Positions 15,190 to 25,126 are shown, counted from the first letter of the stretch. The stretch: 64,000 bases of DNA from Sphingomonas sp. PP-CE-3G-477 (GCF_003050745.1 NZ_QAOF01000005.1:1-64000); one strand, 5' to 3'. Translations and numbers: made by a program. Notes: generated by a model not told the origin, from the letters alone.

Positions 15190-15855
15190 ATGCACGATCC
15201 GGATCACGCGATACTGGCGACCGATAGCTGGTTCGGCGCGATACCGGCGGGCCGTCGCGAGCGCCTGTTGCAGGAGGCGCGAGTCGAGGTGCTGGAAAAC
15301 GGCGCGCGGATCTACGGCTCGGGCGATCCCCCGAACGGATTGTGGGCGGTGCTGGACGGGCAGGTCCGGTTAAAGGGCTTGTCCGCCAATGGTGCCGAAC
15401 TGCTCGCGCTGATCGTGCGGCCGGGGACGTGGTTCGGCGAATTGTCGACGCTGGACGGCCATCCGAGGCCGCACGACGCGACGGCGTTTGGCACGGCGCG
15501 ACTGCTGCATGTGCCGGTGGCGGCGTTCGCGCGGGCGGCGGCAGCGGACCCGGAGCTTTACCGCGATCTCGGCCTGCTCGTGTGCGCGCATCAGCGCACC
15601 GCCTTGCGGTTCATCGCGCAGAGCGTTGGGCAGTCGATCCGCGTGCGACTGGCGCAAGCGCTGATGCGCGCGTCGCAGGCGGGGGATGGTCGGATCACGA
15701 TCCGTCAGGAGGAACTGGCCGGCGTGGTCGGCATCGCACGCCAGACGCTCAACCGGCACCTGAAGCGGTTCGAGCGCGATGGCCTGGTCGCGGTGGCCTA
15801 TGCGCAGGTTCGCATCCTCGACCTGCCGGGGTTGCGCGGCATCATCACCGAATAG
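15190..15855 (+). CDS. Crp/Fnr family transcriptional regulator
   Basis: 221 residues: an N-terminal cyclic-nucleotide-type beta-roll (IYGSGDPPNGLWAVLDGQVRLKG, PGTWFGELSTLDG), a long dimerisation helix, and a C-terminal winged helix with ITIRQEELAGVVGIARQTLNRHLKRFERDGLV. There are no N-terminal cysteines of the FNR type, so it is not an oxygen-sensing iron-sulfur protein. Being divergent from the aldolase and dehydrogenase genes with about 95 bases between, it is the likely regulator of those genes. The ligand is unknown. Confidence 0.88.
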   Translation: MHDPDHAILATDSWFGAIPAGRRERLLQEARVEVLENGARIYGSGDPPNGLWAVLDGQVRLKGLSANGAELLALIVRPGTWFGELSTLDGHPRPHDATAFGTARLLHVPVAAFARAAAADPELYRDLGLLVCAHQRTALRFIAQSVGQSIRVRLAQALMRASQAGDGRITIRQEELAGVVGIARQTLNRHLKRFERDGLVAVAYAQVRILDLPGLRGIITE

Positions 15856-15896
15856 GGCATCGCCAAGCCCTTCTCCCGCGCGCTACACTCCCGCCC

Positions 15897-16688
15897 ATGA
15901 CGATCAGAATCGGTATTGGCGGCTGGACCTACGAGCCGTGGCGCGGGACCTTCTATCCGGAGAAATGGGCGCAGAAGCGCGAGCTTGATTATGCCGCCGA
16001 ACACGTCACCGCGATCGAGATCAACGGTACCTATTATGGCAGCCAGAAGCCGGCCACGTTCGCATCGTGGGCCAAGGCGGTGCCCGACGGGTTCGTCTTC
16101 TCGCTCAAGGCGTCGCGCTATTGCACCAACCGGAAGGTGCTGGCCGAGGCGGGGGAGTCGATCGCCAAGTTCACCGGGCAGGGGATCGTCGAGCTCGGCG
16201 ATCGGCTCGGGCCGATCCTGTGGCAGTTCATGGCGACCAAGAAATTCGACGCCGACGATTTCGCCGCGTTCCTGAAGCTGTTGCCCGCCAAGCAGGACGG
16301 GCTCGCGCTGCGCCATGCGATCCAGGTCCGTCACGAGAGTTTCGCGGTGCCGGAGTTCGTCGCGATGTGCCGCGATGCCGGCGTCGCGATCGTCTTCGCG
16401 CAGTCGGCCGAATATCCCGCGATCGCCGACGTGACCGGCGACTTCGTTTATGCGCGACTGGAGGATGCCGAAGAGCGCTTCGTCGCAGGCTACGCCCCGA
16501 CCGCGCTGGACGAATGGGCGGACAAGGCGAAGACTTGGGCTGCGGGGGGACGGCCCGACGGTCTGCCCTATGTCGAGGACGCCGCGCCGGCGAAGACGCC
16601 GCGTGAGACGTTCATGTTCTTCATCAACGGCGCGAAGGTTCGCGCACCCCATGCAGCGATGGCGCTGATCGAGCGGGTTCGAGAGTAA
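15897..16688 (+). CDS. DUF72 family protein
   Basis: 263 residues starting at ATG 15897. The DUF72 TIM-barrel pattern is clear: IRIGIGGWTYEPWRGTFYP, YAAEHVTAIEINGTYYGSQKP, FVFSLKASRYCTNRK, LGPILWQFMATKKF, HAIQVRHESF, FVYARLE and, near the end, ETFMFFINGAKVRAPHAA. Function of the family is not established, although a nuclease or sugar-related role has been proposed. It follows the Crp/Fnr gene by about 40 bases on the same strand, which may be incidental. Confidence 0.87.
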   Translation: MTIRIGIGGWTYEPWRGTFYPEKWAQKRELDYAAEHVTAIEINGTYYGSQKPATFASWAKAVPDGFVFSLKASRYCTNRKVLAEAGESIAKFTGQGIVELGDRLGPILWQFMATKKFDADDFAAFLKLLPAKQDGLALRHAIQVRHESFAVPEFVAMCRDAGVAIVFAQSAEYPAIADVTGDFVYARLEDAEERFVAGYAPTALDEWADKAKTWAAGGRPDGLPYVEDAAPAKTPRETFMFFINGAKVRAPHAAMALIERVRE

Positions 16689-16846
16689 GTCTGGCGGTAT
16701 TCAGGTAATGCTTTCGCTGACGGTGAGGTTCGATATGTTGCCGACATGGCTACAAGTCGGTCGATCGTTCAGAGAAAATCCGATACGGTAGTTCAGGACC
16801 GCAATGGTCCGTGCGATCGACCTTACTGTATTGAAGGGAGCGCTCG

Positions 16847-17155
16847 ATGAAGTTGGCAGTATCATGTGCCGTCATGTGCTTTTCGACGATGGCAAACGCA
16901 CAAGCTTTCCAGCCGCCTCAGTCCTACACACCTTATTCGGATCCCTTTCGCGGGATAGACCCGGATCGCGATGTCTTGCGCGGTCGTGGATGGGGGGGCG
17001 ATACGCCGACGATGCGGCAGCAACGGGAAAAGCGTGTTGCCGCGTTCCGGATGAAGGTGGCGAACCTCGTGACGCTCAAGAGCGGGACGCTTTCGGACGC
17101 GGACCAGGAGACCCTAAGACACGAATATACCAAGCTTCTTTATCGCAACCGGTAG
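16847..17155 (+). CDS. Small exported hypothetical protein
   Basis: 102 residues with AGGGAG seven bases before the ATG. The first 19 residues form a signal peptide (MKLAVSCAVMCFSTMANAQA, cleavage after ANA). The mature part is rich in Arg, Asp and Pro at first (PYSDPFRGIDPDRDVLRG) and ends in a predicted helical tail with many charged residues. No family recognised. The next 259 bases hold no convincing gene. Confidence 0.65.
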   Translation: MKLAVSCAVMCFSTMANAQAFQPPQSYTPYSDPFRGIDPDRDVLRGRGWGGDTPTMRQQREKRVAAFRMKVANLVTLKSGTLSDADQETLRHEYTKLLYRNR

Positions 17156-17414
17156 ATGTATTCTGGGGCAGCGAGCAGCACGAACTACGCCGCTAGCTGA
17201 GGATGCGATCCCGAAAGCGATCGTTGATCCTCCGAGGTGCGGGTCGGGATAACGGTCCAATGGTGGCGACGCGGATCAGCAGCTTTTGGAAATATCGCTA
17301 GAACGGCTCGCCAGCGGCCCGCATTCCGAAATGATGGCCCTGCAACGTGCTTGTCCGACACCTGATCATGCGCAATCGAGGCATCCCCCATAGAGCGCGC
17401 AGCAATCGATCGGC

Positions 17415-19064
17415 TTAGATCCCGTCGGACTCGGGAGCGGTCGTCTCGACCGGCGTGGCGGGGATCACCACCGGTGCCGGCTGAGGCTGTCCGGCCTGGC
17501 CGATCAGCGCGGTGTTTTCGATCACGTCGAGCGCCTGGCGTGCGACGACATAGCGTCGTGCCGCATCCATCCAGTTGCCGGCCTGGGCGGCGCCGGGCAG
17601 GCGCGCGACTTCGGCCCGTGCCGCCTCGACTTGGCCCGCGCCCAACAAGCGGCGTGCACGGGCGAGGCGATCCGCCGGCATCGGCGAGGGGGTGCCCGCC
17701 TTGCGGAGTACCACGAGCGTGTCGATCTGATGCTGGACGGTATCGAGCCAGTTCTCGCCGGTCGAGCTGGTGATGTCCGGTGCGATCGCGTCGAGCCCCT
17801 GGCGCAAATCTTCCAGCGTTACCGGTTGGCGTGCGGCCTGGATCAGCAACGTTGTCGCGCGGGGCTGCGCCTGGCCGAACCGCAGGCGTACTTGCTCCTC
17901 CAGATAGCCGAGCCCGACGCCGCGATCGAGCGCACGGCGAGCCGCGAAGGCCACCAGCAGCCCTTCGGCGCGCGTAGCCTGCGCGCCGGCGGCGGCGGCA
18001 TCGGTGGTGATCGTGGCTGTGCGCGCCTCGAGCGCGGTCAGCTGGCCGGCCAGCGTCGCCTCTCGCGTGGCCAGGACCGTCGTATCGATCGGCGCCGCTG
18101 CCTGCGGCTCACCGTCCGGACCTAGCGGTTGTGCGGGGATATAGCCCGAATTGCCGGCCGCCAGCTTTTGCCGCGCGGCGGACGACGCGGCCGCCGTCGC
18201 CTGCGTGGCCTTGAACCACGGCAGCATCTTCGCCGCATAGGCCATTAACCCGAGCCCGGCGATAAACGCGAGCGCGGTGAGGGCGATGATGACGCCCATT
18301 CTGGGTCCGCGTGCCCGTGGGCGATCGGTCGGCACGTAGTCGCTCATGGCGTGCTTATCCCCGCCACGCACCGGATGGTCAATCGCGCGTATGTTCGCAC
18401 GTGCAGCAGCGAGTGCTACGAGTGCTGGATCGCTCGGTTGCGGGGCGATAGAGGCGGTCGCCCAGCCGGTTCCGGCCGCTTCGGCGACGGCGGCGCTGAT
18501 CGCGGCGATCTCGATTCCGGATTGGGCAATGTCCGCCGTATCGAGCATAGCCTTCAACCGAGCCGCGGCGCGTTCGGAGTGCAGCAGCACGACGGTGTCG
18601 ACGAACGACTGCGCAACCGTAGCGTCGATCGGCACATCATCACTCGCGTAGACCGTAATGGCCTCGATCCCGTCGCCGGTCGGGGCACGATCGCGCCCGG
18701 CGAGATGCAACAGTCGCGCAAAACCGCGATCGCGCGCTTCGGAGACGGCATCGCGCGCGTCGCCCGACCCGGTCACCGCGACCGCAAAGCCCGCGTCGCT
18801 CGCTGCCGCCGCGGTCGTAGCGCCGACGGCGACCACCGGCAGGCGCTTCAACGCGTCCAGTCCTGCGCCACCATGCCGCACCGCGTTCGCGCTGGTCAGC
18901 AACAGCCCGTCGAACCCCGCCGGATCGGGCACGCTCCAGTCGACCGGCGTTACGGCGAACAGCGGAACCTGCCGTACGTCGAGCCCTAACGCCCGCAGCG
19001 CCGCCGCAGTCCGCGCGTTGCCGGGCTCCGGCCGCACGACGACGACCGCGTGGGGCGACGTCAT
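17415..19064 (-). CDS. hemD: Uroporphyrinogen-III synthase fused to a HemX/mitofilin-like membrane protein
   Basis: 549-residue continuous frame. Residues 1-238 are HemD-like ([63 protein letters not shown]), the enzyme that closes hydroxymethylbilane into uroporphyrinogen III. From the internal ATG at about residue 240 ([18 protein letters not shown]) a single membrane helix ([21 protein letters not shown]) leads into a long helical, Ala/Gln-rich periplasmic region as in HemX/mitofilin-like proteins. No stop codon separates the two. It may be a true fusion, or the second part may be started independently at the internal ATG. The ATG overlaps the hemC stop. Confidence 0.82.
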   Translation of the reverse strand: MTSPHAVVVVRPEPGNARTAAALRALGLDVRQVPLFAVTPVDWSVPDPAGFDGLLLTSANAVRHGGAGLDALKRLPVVAVGATTAAAASDAGFAVAVTGSGDARDAVSEARDRGFARLLHLAGRDRAPTGDGIEAITVYASDDVPIDATVAQSFVDTVVLLHSERAAARLKAMLDTADIAQSGIEIAAISAAVAEAAGTGWATASIAPQPSDPALVALAAARANIRAIDHPVRGGDKHAMSDYVPTDRPRARGPRMGVIIALTALAFIAGLGLMAYAAKMLPWFKATQATAAASSAARQKLAAGNSGYIPAQPLGPDGEPQAAAPIDTTVLATREATLAGQLTALEARTATITTDAAAAGAQATRAEGLLVAFAARRALDRGVGLGYLEEQVRLRFGQAQPRATTLLIQAARQPVTLEDLRQGLDAIAPDITSSTGENWLDTVQHQIDTLVVLRKAGTPSPMPADRLARARRLLGAGQVEAARAEVARLPGAAQAGNWMDAARRYVVARQALDVIENTALIGQAGQPQPAPVVIPATPVETTAPESDGI

Positions 19065-19966
19065 GCCGCGAACAACCGGCGGACGCTGGCCGGCGCGCGC
19101 GTGAGAAGGTCAACCGCCAGCATCGTGCCCAGGTCTTCGTCCGCGCTGCCCTCGATCGATCCGGCGACGTCGCACGTCCCGTCCTCGGCGATCAGCTCGG
19201 CGCGCAACGTCAGCGTCTCGCCCGCCAGCGACGCGAGCGCCGCGACCGGCGAGTGGCAGTCCGCGCCGAGCCGGGCGAGCAACGCGCGCTCGGTCAGCAC
19301 GCACAGGCTGGTGTCGGCATGGTCGATCGCGGCGACGATCGCATGCGCGGCACTGCCGTCGAGGACTTCGATCCCGACCGCGCCCTGCGCCGGTGCGGGC
19401 AGCATGATGTCGGTCGGGATCGCATGGCCGTCCTCGCGCCCGAGGCGATCGAGCCCGGCGGCGGCGAGCAGCGTGGCGTCCATCTCGCCGCTCGCCACCC
19501 GGCCGAGCCGCGTGTCGACGTTGCCGCGGATCAGCACGATCTCCAGGTCGGGCCGCAGCCGCAGCATCTGCGCGCGGCGTCGCGGCGAACTCGTCCCGAC
19601 GACGGCGCCCGGGCGCAGGTCGGCAAAGGTCTCCGCACCGATCAGCCGATCGCGCACGTCGGCCCGCGGCAGCATCGCGGCGATCCTCAGCGTGTGTGGG
19701 CGGATCGTCTCGACGTCCTTCATCGAATGGACCGCGCAGTCGATGTCGCCGTCGTGCAGCGCGCGATCGAGCTCCTTGGTCCACAGCGCCTTGCCGCCGA
19801 TCTCGGCGAGCGCCCGATCCTGCACGCGGTCGCCCGTCGTTCGGATCACGACCGTCTCGACCTTATCAGGCGACCAGCCATGCGCCGCGCACAACGCATC
19901 GCGGACCAGGCCTGCCTGGGTGAGCGCCAGCGGCGAACCGCGCGTACCGAGCCGAAAAACTGTCAT
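19061..19966 (-). CDS. hemC: Hydroxymethylbilane synthase (porphobilinogen deaminase)
   Basis: 301 residues. Motifs: [14 protein letters not shown] at the start, [58 protein letters not shown], and ADCHSP with the cofactor-binding Cys. It condenses four porphobilinogen molecules in haem synthesis. I start at ATG 19966, which opens [15 protein letters not shown]; two upstream in-frame starts exist. Its stop overlaps the hemD start by ATGA, so the two act in one operon, divergent from tsaD. Confidence 0.93.
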   Translation of the reverse strand: MTVFRLGTRGSPLALTQAGLVRDALCAAHGWSPDKVETVVIRTTGDRVQDRALAEIGGKALWTKELDRALHDGDIDCAVHSMKDVETIRPHTLRIAAMLPRADVRDRLIGAETFADLRPGAVVGTSSPRRRAQMLRLRPDLEIVLIRGNVDTRLGRVASGEMDATLLAAAGLDRLGREDGHAIPTDIMLPAPAQGAVGIEVLDGSAAHAIVAAIDHADTSLCVLTERALLARLGADCHSPVAALASLAGETLTLRAELIAEDGTCDVAGSIEGSADEDLGTMLAVDLLTRAPASVRRLFAA

Positions 19967-20030
19967 GCTGGGTGCCATGCAGAAAGGGGCCCCCTTCGAC
20001 AAGCTTCACACAGGCCTATACAGACACGCG

Positions 20031-21056
20031 ATGATCATTCTCGGCATCGAATCCTCCTGCGACGAAACCGCCGCCGCGCTCGTCACCGGCGACCGGCAGG
20101 TCCTCGCGCACCGGCTGCTCGGGCAGGAAGCGGCGCACGCTCCGTTCGGCGGCGTCGTCCCCGAAATCGCCGCGCGCGCGCATGTCGAGGCGCTGGAGCC
20201 GCTCATCGTCGCGGCGCTGGCCGACTCGAAGCTGACGCTGGCCGATGTCGACGCGATTGCCGCGACCGCGGGGCCGGGGCTGATCGGCGGGGTGATGGTC
20301 GGGCTCGTCACCGGCAAGGCGCTCGCACACGCCGCGGGCAAGCCGTTGATCGCGGTCAATCATCTCGAAGGCCACGCGCTCTCGCCGCGGTTGTCCGATC
20401 CGGACCTGGAGTTCCCATACCTGCTGCTCCTCGTGTCGGGCGGGCATTGCCAGTTGCTGCTGGTCGAGGGCGTCGGTGCGTATCGGCGCCTCGCCACGAC
20501 CATCGACGATGCGGCGGGCGAGGCGTTCGACAAGACCGCCAAGTTGCTTGGTCTCGGCTTCCCCGGTGGTCCTGCCGTCGAACGGGCCGCGGCGTTGGGG
20601 GATCCCAAGGCCGTCCCCCTGCCGCGCCCGCTTAAAGGTTCGGCCGAGCCGCATTTCTCGTTCGCCGGCCTGAAGAGTGCGGTCGCGCGCGTCGTCGGCC
20701 AATATTCGCCCGAGGATATCGCCGCCTCGTTCCAGGCGGCGGTGGTAGACTGCCTGATCGACCGCACGACCAAGGCTCTGCGGACATCGCATGGCGCCAC
20801 CGCGCTCGTCGTCGCGGGCGGGGTGGCGGCCAATACTGCTGTTCGTACCGCGTTGCAGGGGCTCGCAACCGCGCACGGGCTCCGCTTCGTCGCGCCGCCC
20901 TTGTGGCTGTGCACCGACAACGCCGCGATGATCGGCTGGGCGGGGGCCGAGCGGTTTGCCGCGGGCCTTACTGATCCGCTCGATGTCGCCGCGCGCCCGC
21001 GCTGGCCGCTCGATCCGAATGCCGAAGCGGTGCGTGGCGCAGGGGTGAAGGCATGA
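20031..21056 (+). CDS. tsaD: tRNA N6-adenosine threonylcarbamoyltransferase TsaD
   Basis: 341 residues. [16 protein letters not shown] at the start, the metal-binding VNHLEGH motif, [35 protein letters not shown], and [13 protein letters not shown] are all diagnostic. TsaD transfers the threonylcarbamoyl group to A37 of ANN-decoding tRNAs, in complex with TsaB and TsaE encoded elsewhere. Divergent from hemC with about 64 bases between. The stop overlaps the gpsA ATG. Confidence 0.96.
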   Translation: MIILGIESSCDETAAALVTGDRQVLAHRLLGQEAAHAPFGGVVPEIAARAHVEALEPLIVAALADSKLTLADVDAIAATAGPGLIGGVMVGLVTGKALAHAAGKPLIAVNHLEGHALSPRLSDPDLEFPYLLLLVSGGHCQLLLVEGVGAYRRLATTIDDAAGEAFDKTAKLLGLGFPGGPAVERAAALGDPKAVPLPRPLKGSAEPHFSFAGLKSAVARVVGQYSPEDIAASFQAAVVDCLIDRTTKALRTSHGATALVVAGGVAANTAVRTALQGLATAHGLRFVAPPLWLCTDNAAMIGWAGAERFAAGLTDPLDVAARPRWPLDPNAEAVRGAGVKA

Positions 21057-22030
21057 AAATTGGCGTCATCGGTGGCGGGGCGTGGGGCACGGCACTTGCG
21101 CAGGTCGCGGCCTATGGCGGTCGCGATGTCATCCTGTGGGCGCGCGAGGGCGCCGTGGTCGAGTCGATCAACACCGCCCATGAGAACACGCTGTTCCTCG
21201 GCGGCGTCGCGCTGTCAGCGACGATTCGCGCGACCGACGACCTCGCCGCGCTGGCGGACATGGAGGCGATTCTCGTCGTCGCACCCGCGCAGCACGTCGG
21301 CAGCGTGCTCGCCGCCGCCCCGATCGGCCACATACCGCTCGTGCTCTGCGCGAAGGGGATCGAGGCGGGCAGCAAGCGGCTCGTCGGCGAGGTCGCGCGC
21401 GCGGTGCACCCCGATGCGCCGATCGCGGTGCTCTCGGGACCGACCTTCGCGCACGAAGTCGCCGCCGGGTTGCCGACCGCGGTGACGCTCGCCTGCGAGG
21501 ATGCGGCGCTTGGCGAGCGGCTCGCGACACGCCTCGCCGCCCGCCATTTTCGCACCTACGCCTCGACCGACGTCGCGGGTGCGGAGATCGGTGGCGCGGT
21601 GAAGAACGTCCTCGCGATCGGTTGCGGCGTGGTCGAGGGGGCAGGGCTCGGCCAGAACGCGCGCGCGGCGTTGATCGCGCGCGGGTTCGCCGAGATGACG
21701 CGGTTCGGCTTGGCCCGCGGTGCGCGGGCGGAGACGCTGGCGGGGCTTTCGGGGTTGGGTGATCTCGTGCTCACCTGCTCCTCGACGAGTTCGCGCAACT
21801 TCTCGCTGGGTGTCGGCCTTGGACGCGGCGAGTCGGCGGCGACATTGCTGTCAGATCGCCGGACCGTCGCGGAAGGCGCCTTCACCGCGCCCGTCCTCCG
21901 CGAAGCCGCCCGCGACGCGCGTGTCGACATGCCGATCACCGATGCCGTCTGCCGGCTGCTGGAAGGCGCGCCGGTGAGCGACGTTATCGGCGATCTGCTC
22001 GCCCGGCCGCTGAAGGGCGAGGCGGGCTGA
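21053..22030 (+). CDS. gpsA: Glycerol-3-phosphate dehydrogenase [NAD(P)+]
   Basis: 325 residues. Rossmann motif [52 protein letters not shown], the catalytic-Lys region [17 protein letters not shown] and [22 protein letters not shown] are characteristic. It makes sn-glycerol 3-phosphate for phospholipid synthesis. It overlaps tsaD by four bases, a common pairing in alphaproteobacteria. Confidence 0.95.
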   Translation: MKIGVIGGGAWGTALAQVAAYGGRDVILWAREGAVVESINTAHENTLFLGGVALSATIRATDDLAALADMEAILVVAPAQHVGSVLAAAPIGHIPLVLCAKGIEAGSKRLVGEVARAVHPDAPIAVLSGPTFAHEVAAGLPTAVTLACEDAALGERLATRLAARHFRTYASTDVAGAEIGGAVKNVLAIGCGVVEGAGLGQNARAALIARGFAEMTRFGLARGARAETLAGLSGLGDLVLTCSSTSSRNFSLGVGLGRGESAATLLSDRRTVAEGAFTAPVLREAARDARVDMPITDAVCRLLEGAPVSDVIGDLLARPLKGEAG

Positions 22031-22061
22031 CCGCCAGGCGATCCGCGAATGGGCTTGCCTC

Positions 22062-22076
22062 GTTCGCGGATTGTTC
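22062..22076 (+). promoter_or_regulatory. LexA box (GTTC-N7-GTTC) upstream of mmcB
   Basis: GTTC-GCGGATT-GTTC is a perfect alphaproteobacterial LexA site ending 12 bases before the preferred mmcB start. It rules out the TTG at 22071 as the start, because that codon lies inside the operator, and places mmcB in the SOS regulon as in Caulobacter. Confidence 0.8.
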
Positions 22077-22088
22077 TATTTCCGGCGC

Positions 22089-22598
22089 ATGCTCGACATG
22101 CCGCCGGACTCCTGCATCGACAAACCTGGATCGCCTCCCGATTCGGTAATATGCGCCGCCGATGTAGCGCGCGGCGTGATCCGGATGTTGCTGCGCCACG
22201 ATCTCACCGCGATGACTGAAGTGCCGCTCGATGGCGGCCGCCGTGCCGACCTGATGGCGGTGGACGCGCGCGGCCAGATCGTGATCGTCGAGATCAAGGT
22301 GTCGCGCGCCGATCTGCTAGGCGACGGGAAGTGGCCGGATTATCTCGGGCATTGCGACCGGTATTTCTGGGCGGTCCCGGCAGGGTTCGACGTCGGACCG
22401 CTGAACGGGCCCGCGTTCCTGCCCGAGCGGACGGGGATCATCGTCGCCGATCGCTATGACGCGGCGATCGTGCGCGAGGCGCATACGGTGCCGCTGCCGG
22501 CGCATGTGCGGAAACGGTGTACGCTGGCGTTCGCCCGGCGCGCGGCACGGCGGCTGATCGCGCAGATGGACCCGGACGCCGACGGGTTGGCGTTCTAA
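22089..22598 (+). CDS. mmcB: MmcB family DNA repair protein
   Basis: 169 residues. The PD-(D/E)xK-like core is visible as GRRADLMAVDARGQIVIVEIKVSRADLLGDGKWPDYLGHCDRYFWAVP, with Asp and the E-x-K pair, followed by GIIVADRYDAAIVREA. MmcB is an SOS- and CtrA-linked repair protein of alphaproteobacteria, thought to protect against cross-linking damage. ATG 22089 is chosen because it is the first start downstream of the LexA box; ATG 22098 is also possible. Confidence 0.85.
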   Translation: MLDMPPDSCIDKPGSPPDSVICAADVARGVIRMLLRHDLTAMTEVPLDGGRRADLMAVDARGQIVIVEIKVSRADLLGDGKWPDYLGHCDRYFWAVPAGFDVGPLNGPAFLPERTGIIVADRYDAAIVREAHTVPLPAHVRKRCTLAFARRAARRLIAQMDPDADGLAF

Positions 22599-22604
22599 CA
22601 CTAA

Positions 22605-22729
22605 ATCCTCCCCCGCCAGGGGGAGGTGGCACCGCAGGTGACGGAGGGGGAGGAACACGCAACGACCCTTACCCATTCCTCCCCCTCCGTCTGGCAAGCG
22701 CCAGCCACCTCCCCCTAACGGGGGAGGAT
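22605..22729. repeat. REP-like palindrome, family B
   Basis: Starts ATCCTCCCCCGCCAGGGGGA-GGTGGC and ends with the complementary GCCACCTCCCCC...GGGGGAGGAT, with an inner ACGGAGGGGGAGG / CCTCCCCCTCCGT pair. It lies between the convergent mmcB and ankyrin genes and may terminate both. Relatives at 57938-58064 and 47924-48009. Confidence 0.8.
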
Positions 22730-22736
22730 CAGAAGA

Positions 22737-23345
22737 TCAGAACTTTGGCCCCGACACGGCCTTGCGCACCTTCTTCGGCGCATCTTCCAGCAGCTTGCTC
22801 ACGATCGGGTTGCGTCCATCCTGCTTGGCATAGGCGCGCGCGGACATGCCCGCCATGATGTCCGCCTGGTCGGGATCGGCGTTCTCGGCCAGCAGCACCC
22901 GGATCATGCCCACGTCACGGCGCTGCACCGCGCGGATCAAGGGAGTCTCGCCCGCCGAATTGGCCAGGTTCGGGTTCGCGCCTGCTGCGGTCAGGATCGG
23001 GATCATGTTCGTCTGGCCCAGCGTCACTGCGAGCAGCAGCGGCGTATTGCCCTTGCCGTCGCGCAGGTTCGCGTCCGCACCCTTCTGCAGCAGGAAGCGC
23101 AGATACACCTCGTCGCCGCGCTTGATGACGATGTGCAGCGCGCCTTCGCCGCTGGTCACGTCGCGCGTGTTGATGATGTTGCTGCCGGGCTTGCCGAGCA
23201 TCTCCAGCACCTCGTTGTTCTTCGCATCGCGCACTGCGGACAGGAACTTGTACCCCTCCGACTGGCCTTGCGCGAACGCGGGTGCCGCGACGCAGGTGAG
23301 CGCAGGCGTCAGGAGGGTAGCGGCGAGCATCAGGCGGATACGCAT
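22737..23345 (-). CDS. Exported ankyrin-repeat protein
   Basis: 202 residues. A signal peptide of about 25 residues (MRIRLMLAATLLTPALT, cleavage after AFA) is followed by four to five ankyrin repeats: GEGALHIVIKRGDEVYLRFLLQKGADANLRD, GNTPLLLAVTLGQTNMIPILTAAGANPN, GETPLIRAVQRRDVGMIRVLLAENADPDQ and a last partial one. The protein should be periplasmic and act by protein binding; the partner is unknown. The stop codon lies seven bases beyond the family-B repeat. Confidence 0.85.
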   Translation of the reverse strand: MRIRLMLAATLLTPALTCVAAPAFAQGQSEGYKFLSAVRDAKNNEVLEMLGKPGSNIINTRDVTSGEGALHIVIKRGDEVYLRFLLQKGADANLRDGKGNTPLLLAVTLGQTNMIPILTAAGANPNLANSAGETPLIRAVQRRDVGMIRVLLAENADPDQADIMAGMSARAYAKQDGRNPIVSKLLEDAPKKVRKAVSGPKF

Positions 23346-23423
23346 CGAGAGACTTCCTTGGTTCGTCCTGGATATCGGTGACGCTTGCGCCGCAGTAGCG
23401 AACAGATCAAGGCTGGCGGGACC

Positions 23424-24005
23424 ATGACCCTCCGTTTCATCCTTTTCGGCGCACTTGCCTTGTCAGCCTGCACCGCCTCGGCACCGCCCGCCAAACCGCC
23501 GCTCGAAGGCGCCCGGATCGGCGGCGCCTTCACGCTGACCGACCAGAACGGGCGGACGATCACCGAGCGTAAATTCGCCGGGAAATACCGGATCATGTAT
23601 TTCGGCTACACCTTCTGTCCCGATGTGTGTCCGACGGATGTCCAGGCGATCGGCGCCGCGGTGAAAAAGCTTGAGGCGACCGACCCCGCGCTTGCCGCGA
23701 AGATCGTGCCGGTGTTCGTGACGGTCGACCCGGCGCGCGATACGCCCGCCGTGCTCAAGCAGTTCGTCTCCGCCTTCCACCCGCGCATGGTGGGTCTCAC
23801 CGGCACCGACGCGCAGATCGCCAAGATCAAGACCGAATACGCCGTCTATTCCAGCAAGGGCGACGCATCCCCCGGCGGCGGCTACCTCGTAAACCACTCG
23901 CGCCAGGCCTATCTGATGGGCCCGGACGGCAAGCCTCTCGCTTTGCTGCCGCAGGAACAAGGGCCCGACGCAGTGGTGACGGAAATCAAGCGCTGGGCCC
24001 GGTGA
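23424..24005 (+). CDS. SCO1/SenC family copper chaperone, likely lipoprotein
   Basis: 193 residues. The N-terminus has a lipoprotein signal (FGALALSAC, Cys about residue 15). The mature part has the Sco pattern: GGAFTLTDQNGRTITERKFAG, YFGYTFCPDVCPTDVQ with the copper-binding CxxxC, VTVDPARDTPAVLKQFVSAF and the downstream His in YLVNHSRQAY. Sco proteins deliver copper to the CuA site of cytochrome oxidase. The stop overlaps the GTG of the next gene by four bases. Confidence 0.9.
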   Translation: MTLRFILFGALALSACTASAPPAKPPLEGARIGGAFTLTDQNGRTITERKFAGKYRIMYFGYTFCPDVCPTDVQAIGAAVKKLEATDPALAAKIVPVFVTVDPARDTPAVLKQFVSAFHPRMVGLTGTDAQIAKIKTEYAVYSSKGDASPGGGYLVNHSRQAYLMGPDGKPLALLPQEQGPDAVVTEIKRWAR

Positions 24006-24436
24006 GCGCGCGCTTCTGGGAAGATACGCCGATCGACCAGCTCGACCGCGGCCAGTGGGAAGCGTTGTGCGACGGCTGCGGCAAATGCTGCATCCACAAG
24101 CTCGAGGACGAGGATACCGGCGAGCTCGTCGCGACCAACGTCTCGTGCCGTCTGCTCGACCGGCGCAGCGGGCAATGCTCCGATTACCGCCACCGCCACG
24201 CCTATGTCCCCGAATGCGTGCGGCTGACGACCGGCAACGTCCGCGGGATCGACTGGCTGCCCTCGACCTGCGCGTACCGACTGCGTGCGGCCGGCGAGCA
24301 ATTGCCCGAATGGCACTATCTCGTCTGCGGCGACCGCGAGGCCGTCCACCGCGCCAAGCAATCGGTCCGCGGCTGGACGATCAGCGAGGACGAGGCCGGC
24401 GAGCTCGAATATCACGTGATCGACCGCGAGCTCTGA
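24002..24436 (+). CDS. YcgN family cysteine-cluster protein (UPF0260)
   Basis: 144 residues. Cys motif CDGCGKCCIHKLEDEDTG near residue 24, then CRLLD...CSDY, ECV, STCAYR and VCGDREAVH, matching YcgN/UPF0260. The cysteine cluster suggests metal or iron-sulfur binding; function is unproven. GTG start overlaps the SCO1 stop codon, so they are cotranslated. Confidence 0.88.
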   Translation: MSARFWEDTPIDQLDRGQWEALCDGCGKCCIHKLEDEDTGELVATNVSCRLLDRRSGQCSDYRHRHAYVPECVRLTTGNVRGIDWLPSTCAYRLRAAGEQLPEWHYLVCGDREAVHRAKQSVRGWTISEDEAGELEYHVIDREL

Positions 24437-24451
24437 CTCGGTGATAGCCCG

Positions 24452-25126
24452 ATGATCGAGGGCCTGGAGATTGTTCGTCACCCGCGCGCACGCCGCGCGC
24501 GTCTGTCGATCGATCCCGCGAGCGGCCGGGCTAGGCTGGTCCTCCCCAAGCGTGCGGCGCTGAAACAGGCGCTGGCCTGGGCCGAGGACAAGGCCGACTG
24601 GATCGCCGAACAGCGCGCGCTGCTCCCCCAGCCGCGCCCATTCGTGCCCGGTGCGGTCCTCACCGTCGCCGACGAGCCGCTGACGATCGAGTGGACGCCG
24701 GGCAGCCGCCGAACCGTAGTTCGCGAAGGCTCGGTCCTGTCGCTGTCAGGGCCCCCCGAAACTATCGCGCGTCGCGTCGAGGCTTGGCTGAAACGCACCG
24801 CACTCGCCGTGCTGGAAACCGAAACCGCCGAATACGCCGCCAAGGCCAAGGTGACCATCGCGCAGGTCGCGGTCGGCGATGCGAAGGGCCGCTGGGGCAG
24901 TTGCGCATCGAGCGGCGTCATCCGCTACAGCTGGCGGCTGATCCTCGCGCCAAGCTGGGTGCGCCGCGCCACCGTCGCGCACGAAGTCGCACACCGCGTC
25001 CACATGAACCACGCGCCGGTCTTCCACGCGCTGGTCGAGCAACTCTACGGCGAAGACCCGACGCCCGCGCGTGTCTGGCTACGCACGCACGGCGCTGGCC
25101 TTCACTGGTTCGGGCGCTCTTCCTGA
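24452..25126 (+). CDS. YgjP-like zinc metallopeptidase
   Basis: 224 residues. A SprT/YgjP-like zincin: GRWGSCASSGVIRYSWRLILAP, then VAHEVAHRVHMNHAPVFHALVEQLY with the HExxH zinc motif. The N-terminal VRHPRARRARLSIDPASGRARLVLP is typical of this family. Substrate unknown. It begins 15 bases after the YcgN-like gene. Its last 25 bases overlap the 3' end of the convergent penicillin-binding protein gene. Confidence 0.85.
   Translation: MIEGLEIVRHPRARRARLSIDPASGRARLVLPKRAALKQALAWAEDKADWIAEQRALLPQPRPFVPGAVLTVADEPLTIEWTPGSRRTVVREGSVLSLSGPPETIARRVEAWLKRTALAVLETETAEYAAKAKVTIAQVAVGDAKGRWGSCASSGVIRYSWRLILAPSWVRRATVAHEVAHRVHMNHAPVFHALVEQLYGEDPTPARVWLRTHGAGLHWFGRSS

Noticed and set aside
17185..17391. 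68-residue open frame on the minus strand
   Set aside because: No ribosome site or family motif; lies in the gap before the hemD-hemX stop and looks like chance.
22605..22729. CRISPR-like repeats
   Set aside because: The dispersed GC-rich repeats are palindromic singles, not regularly spaced direct repeats with spacers, and no cas gene is present.
22517..22858. Open frame across the REP element
   Set aside because: Pro/Gly-rich translation of the palindrome itself, overlapping mmcB and the ankyrin gene.
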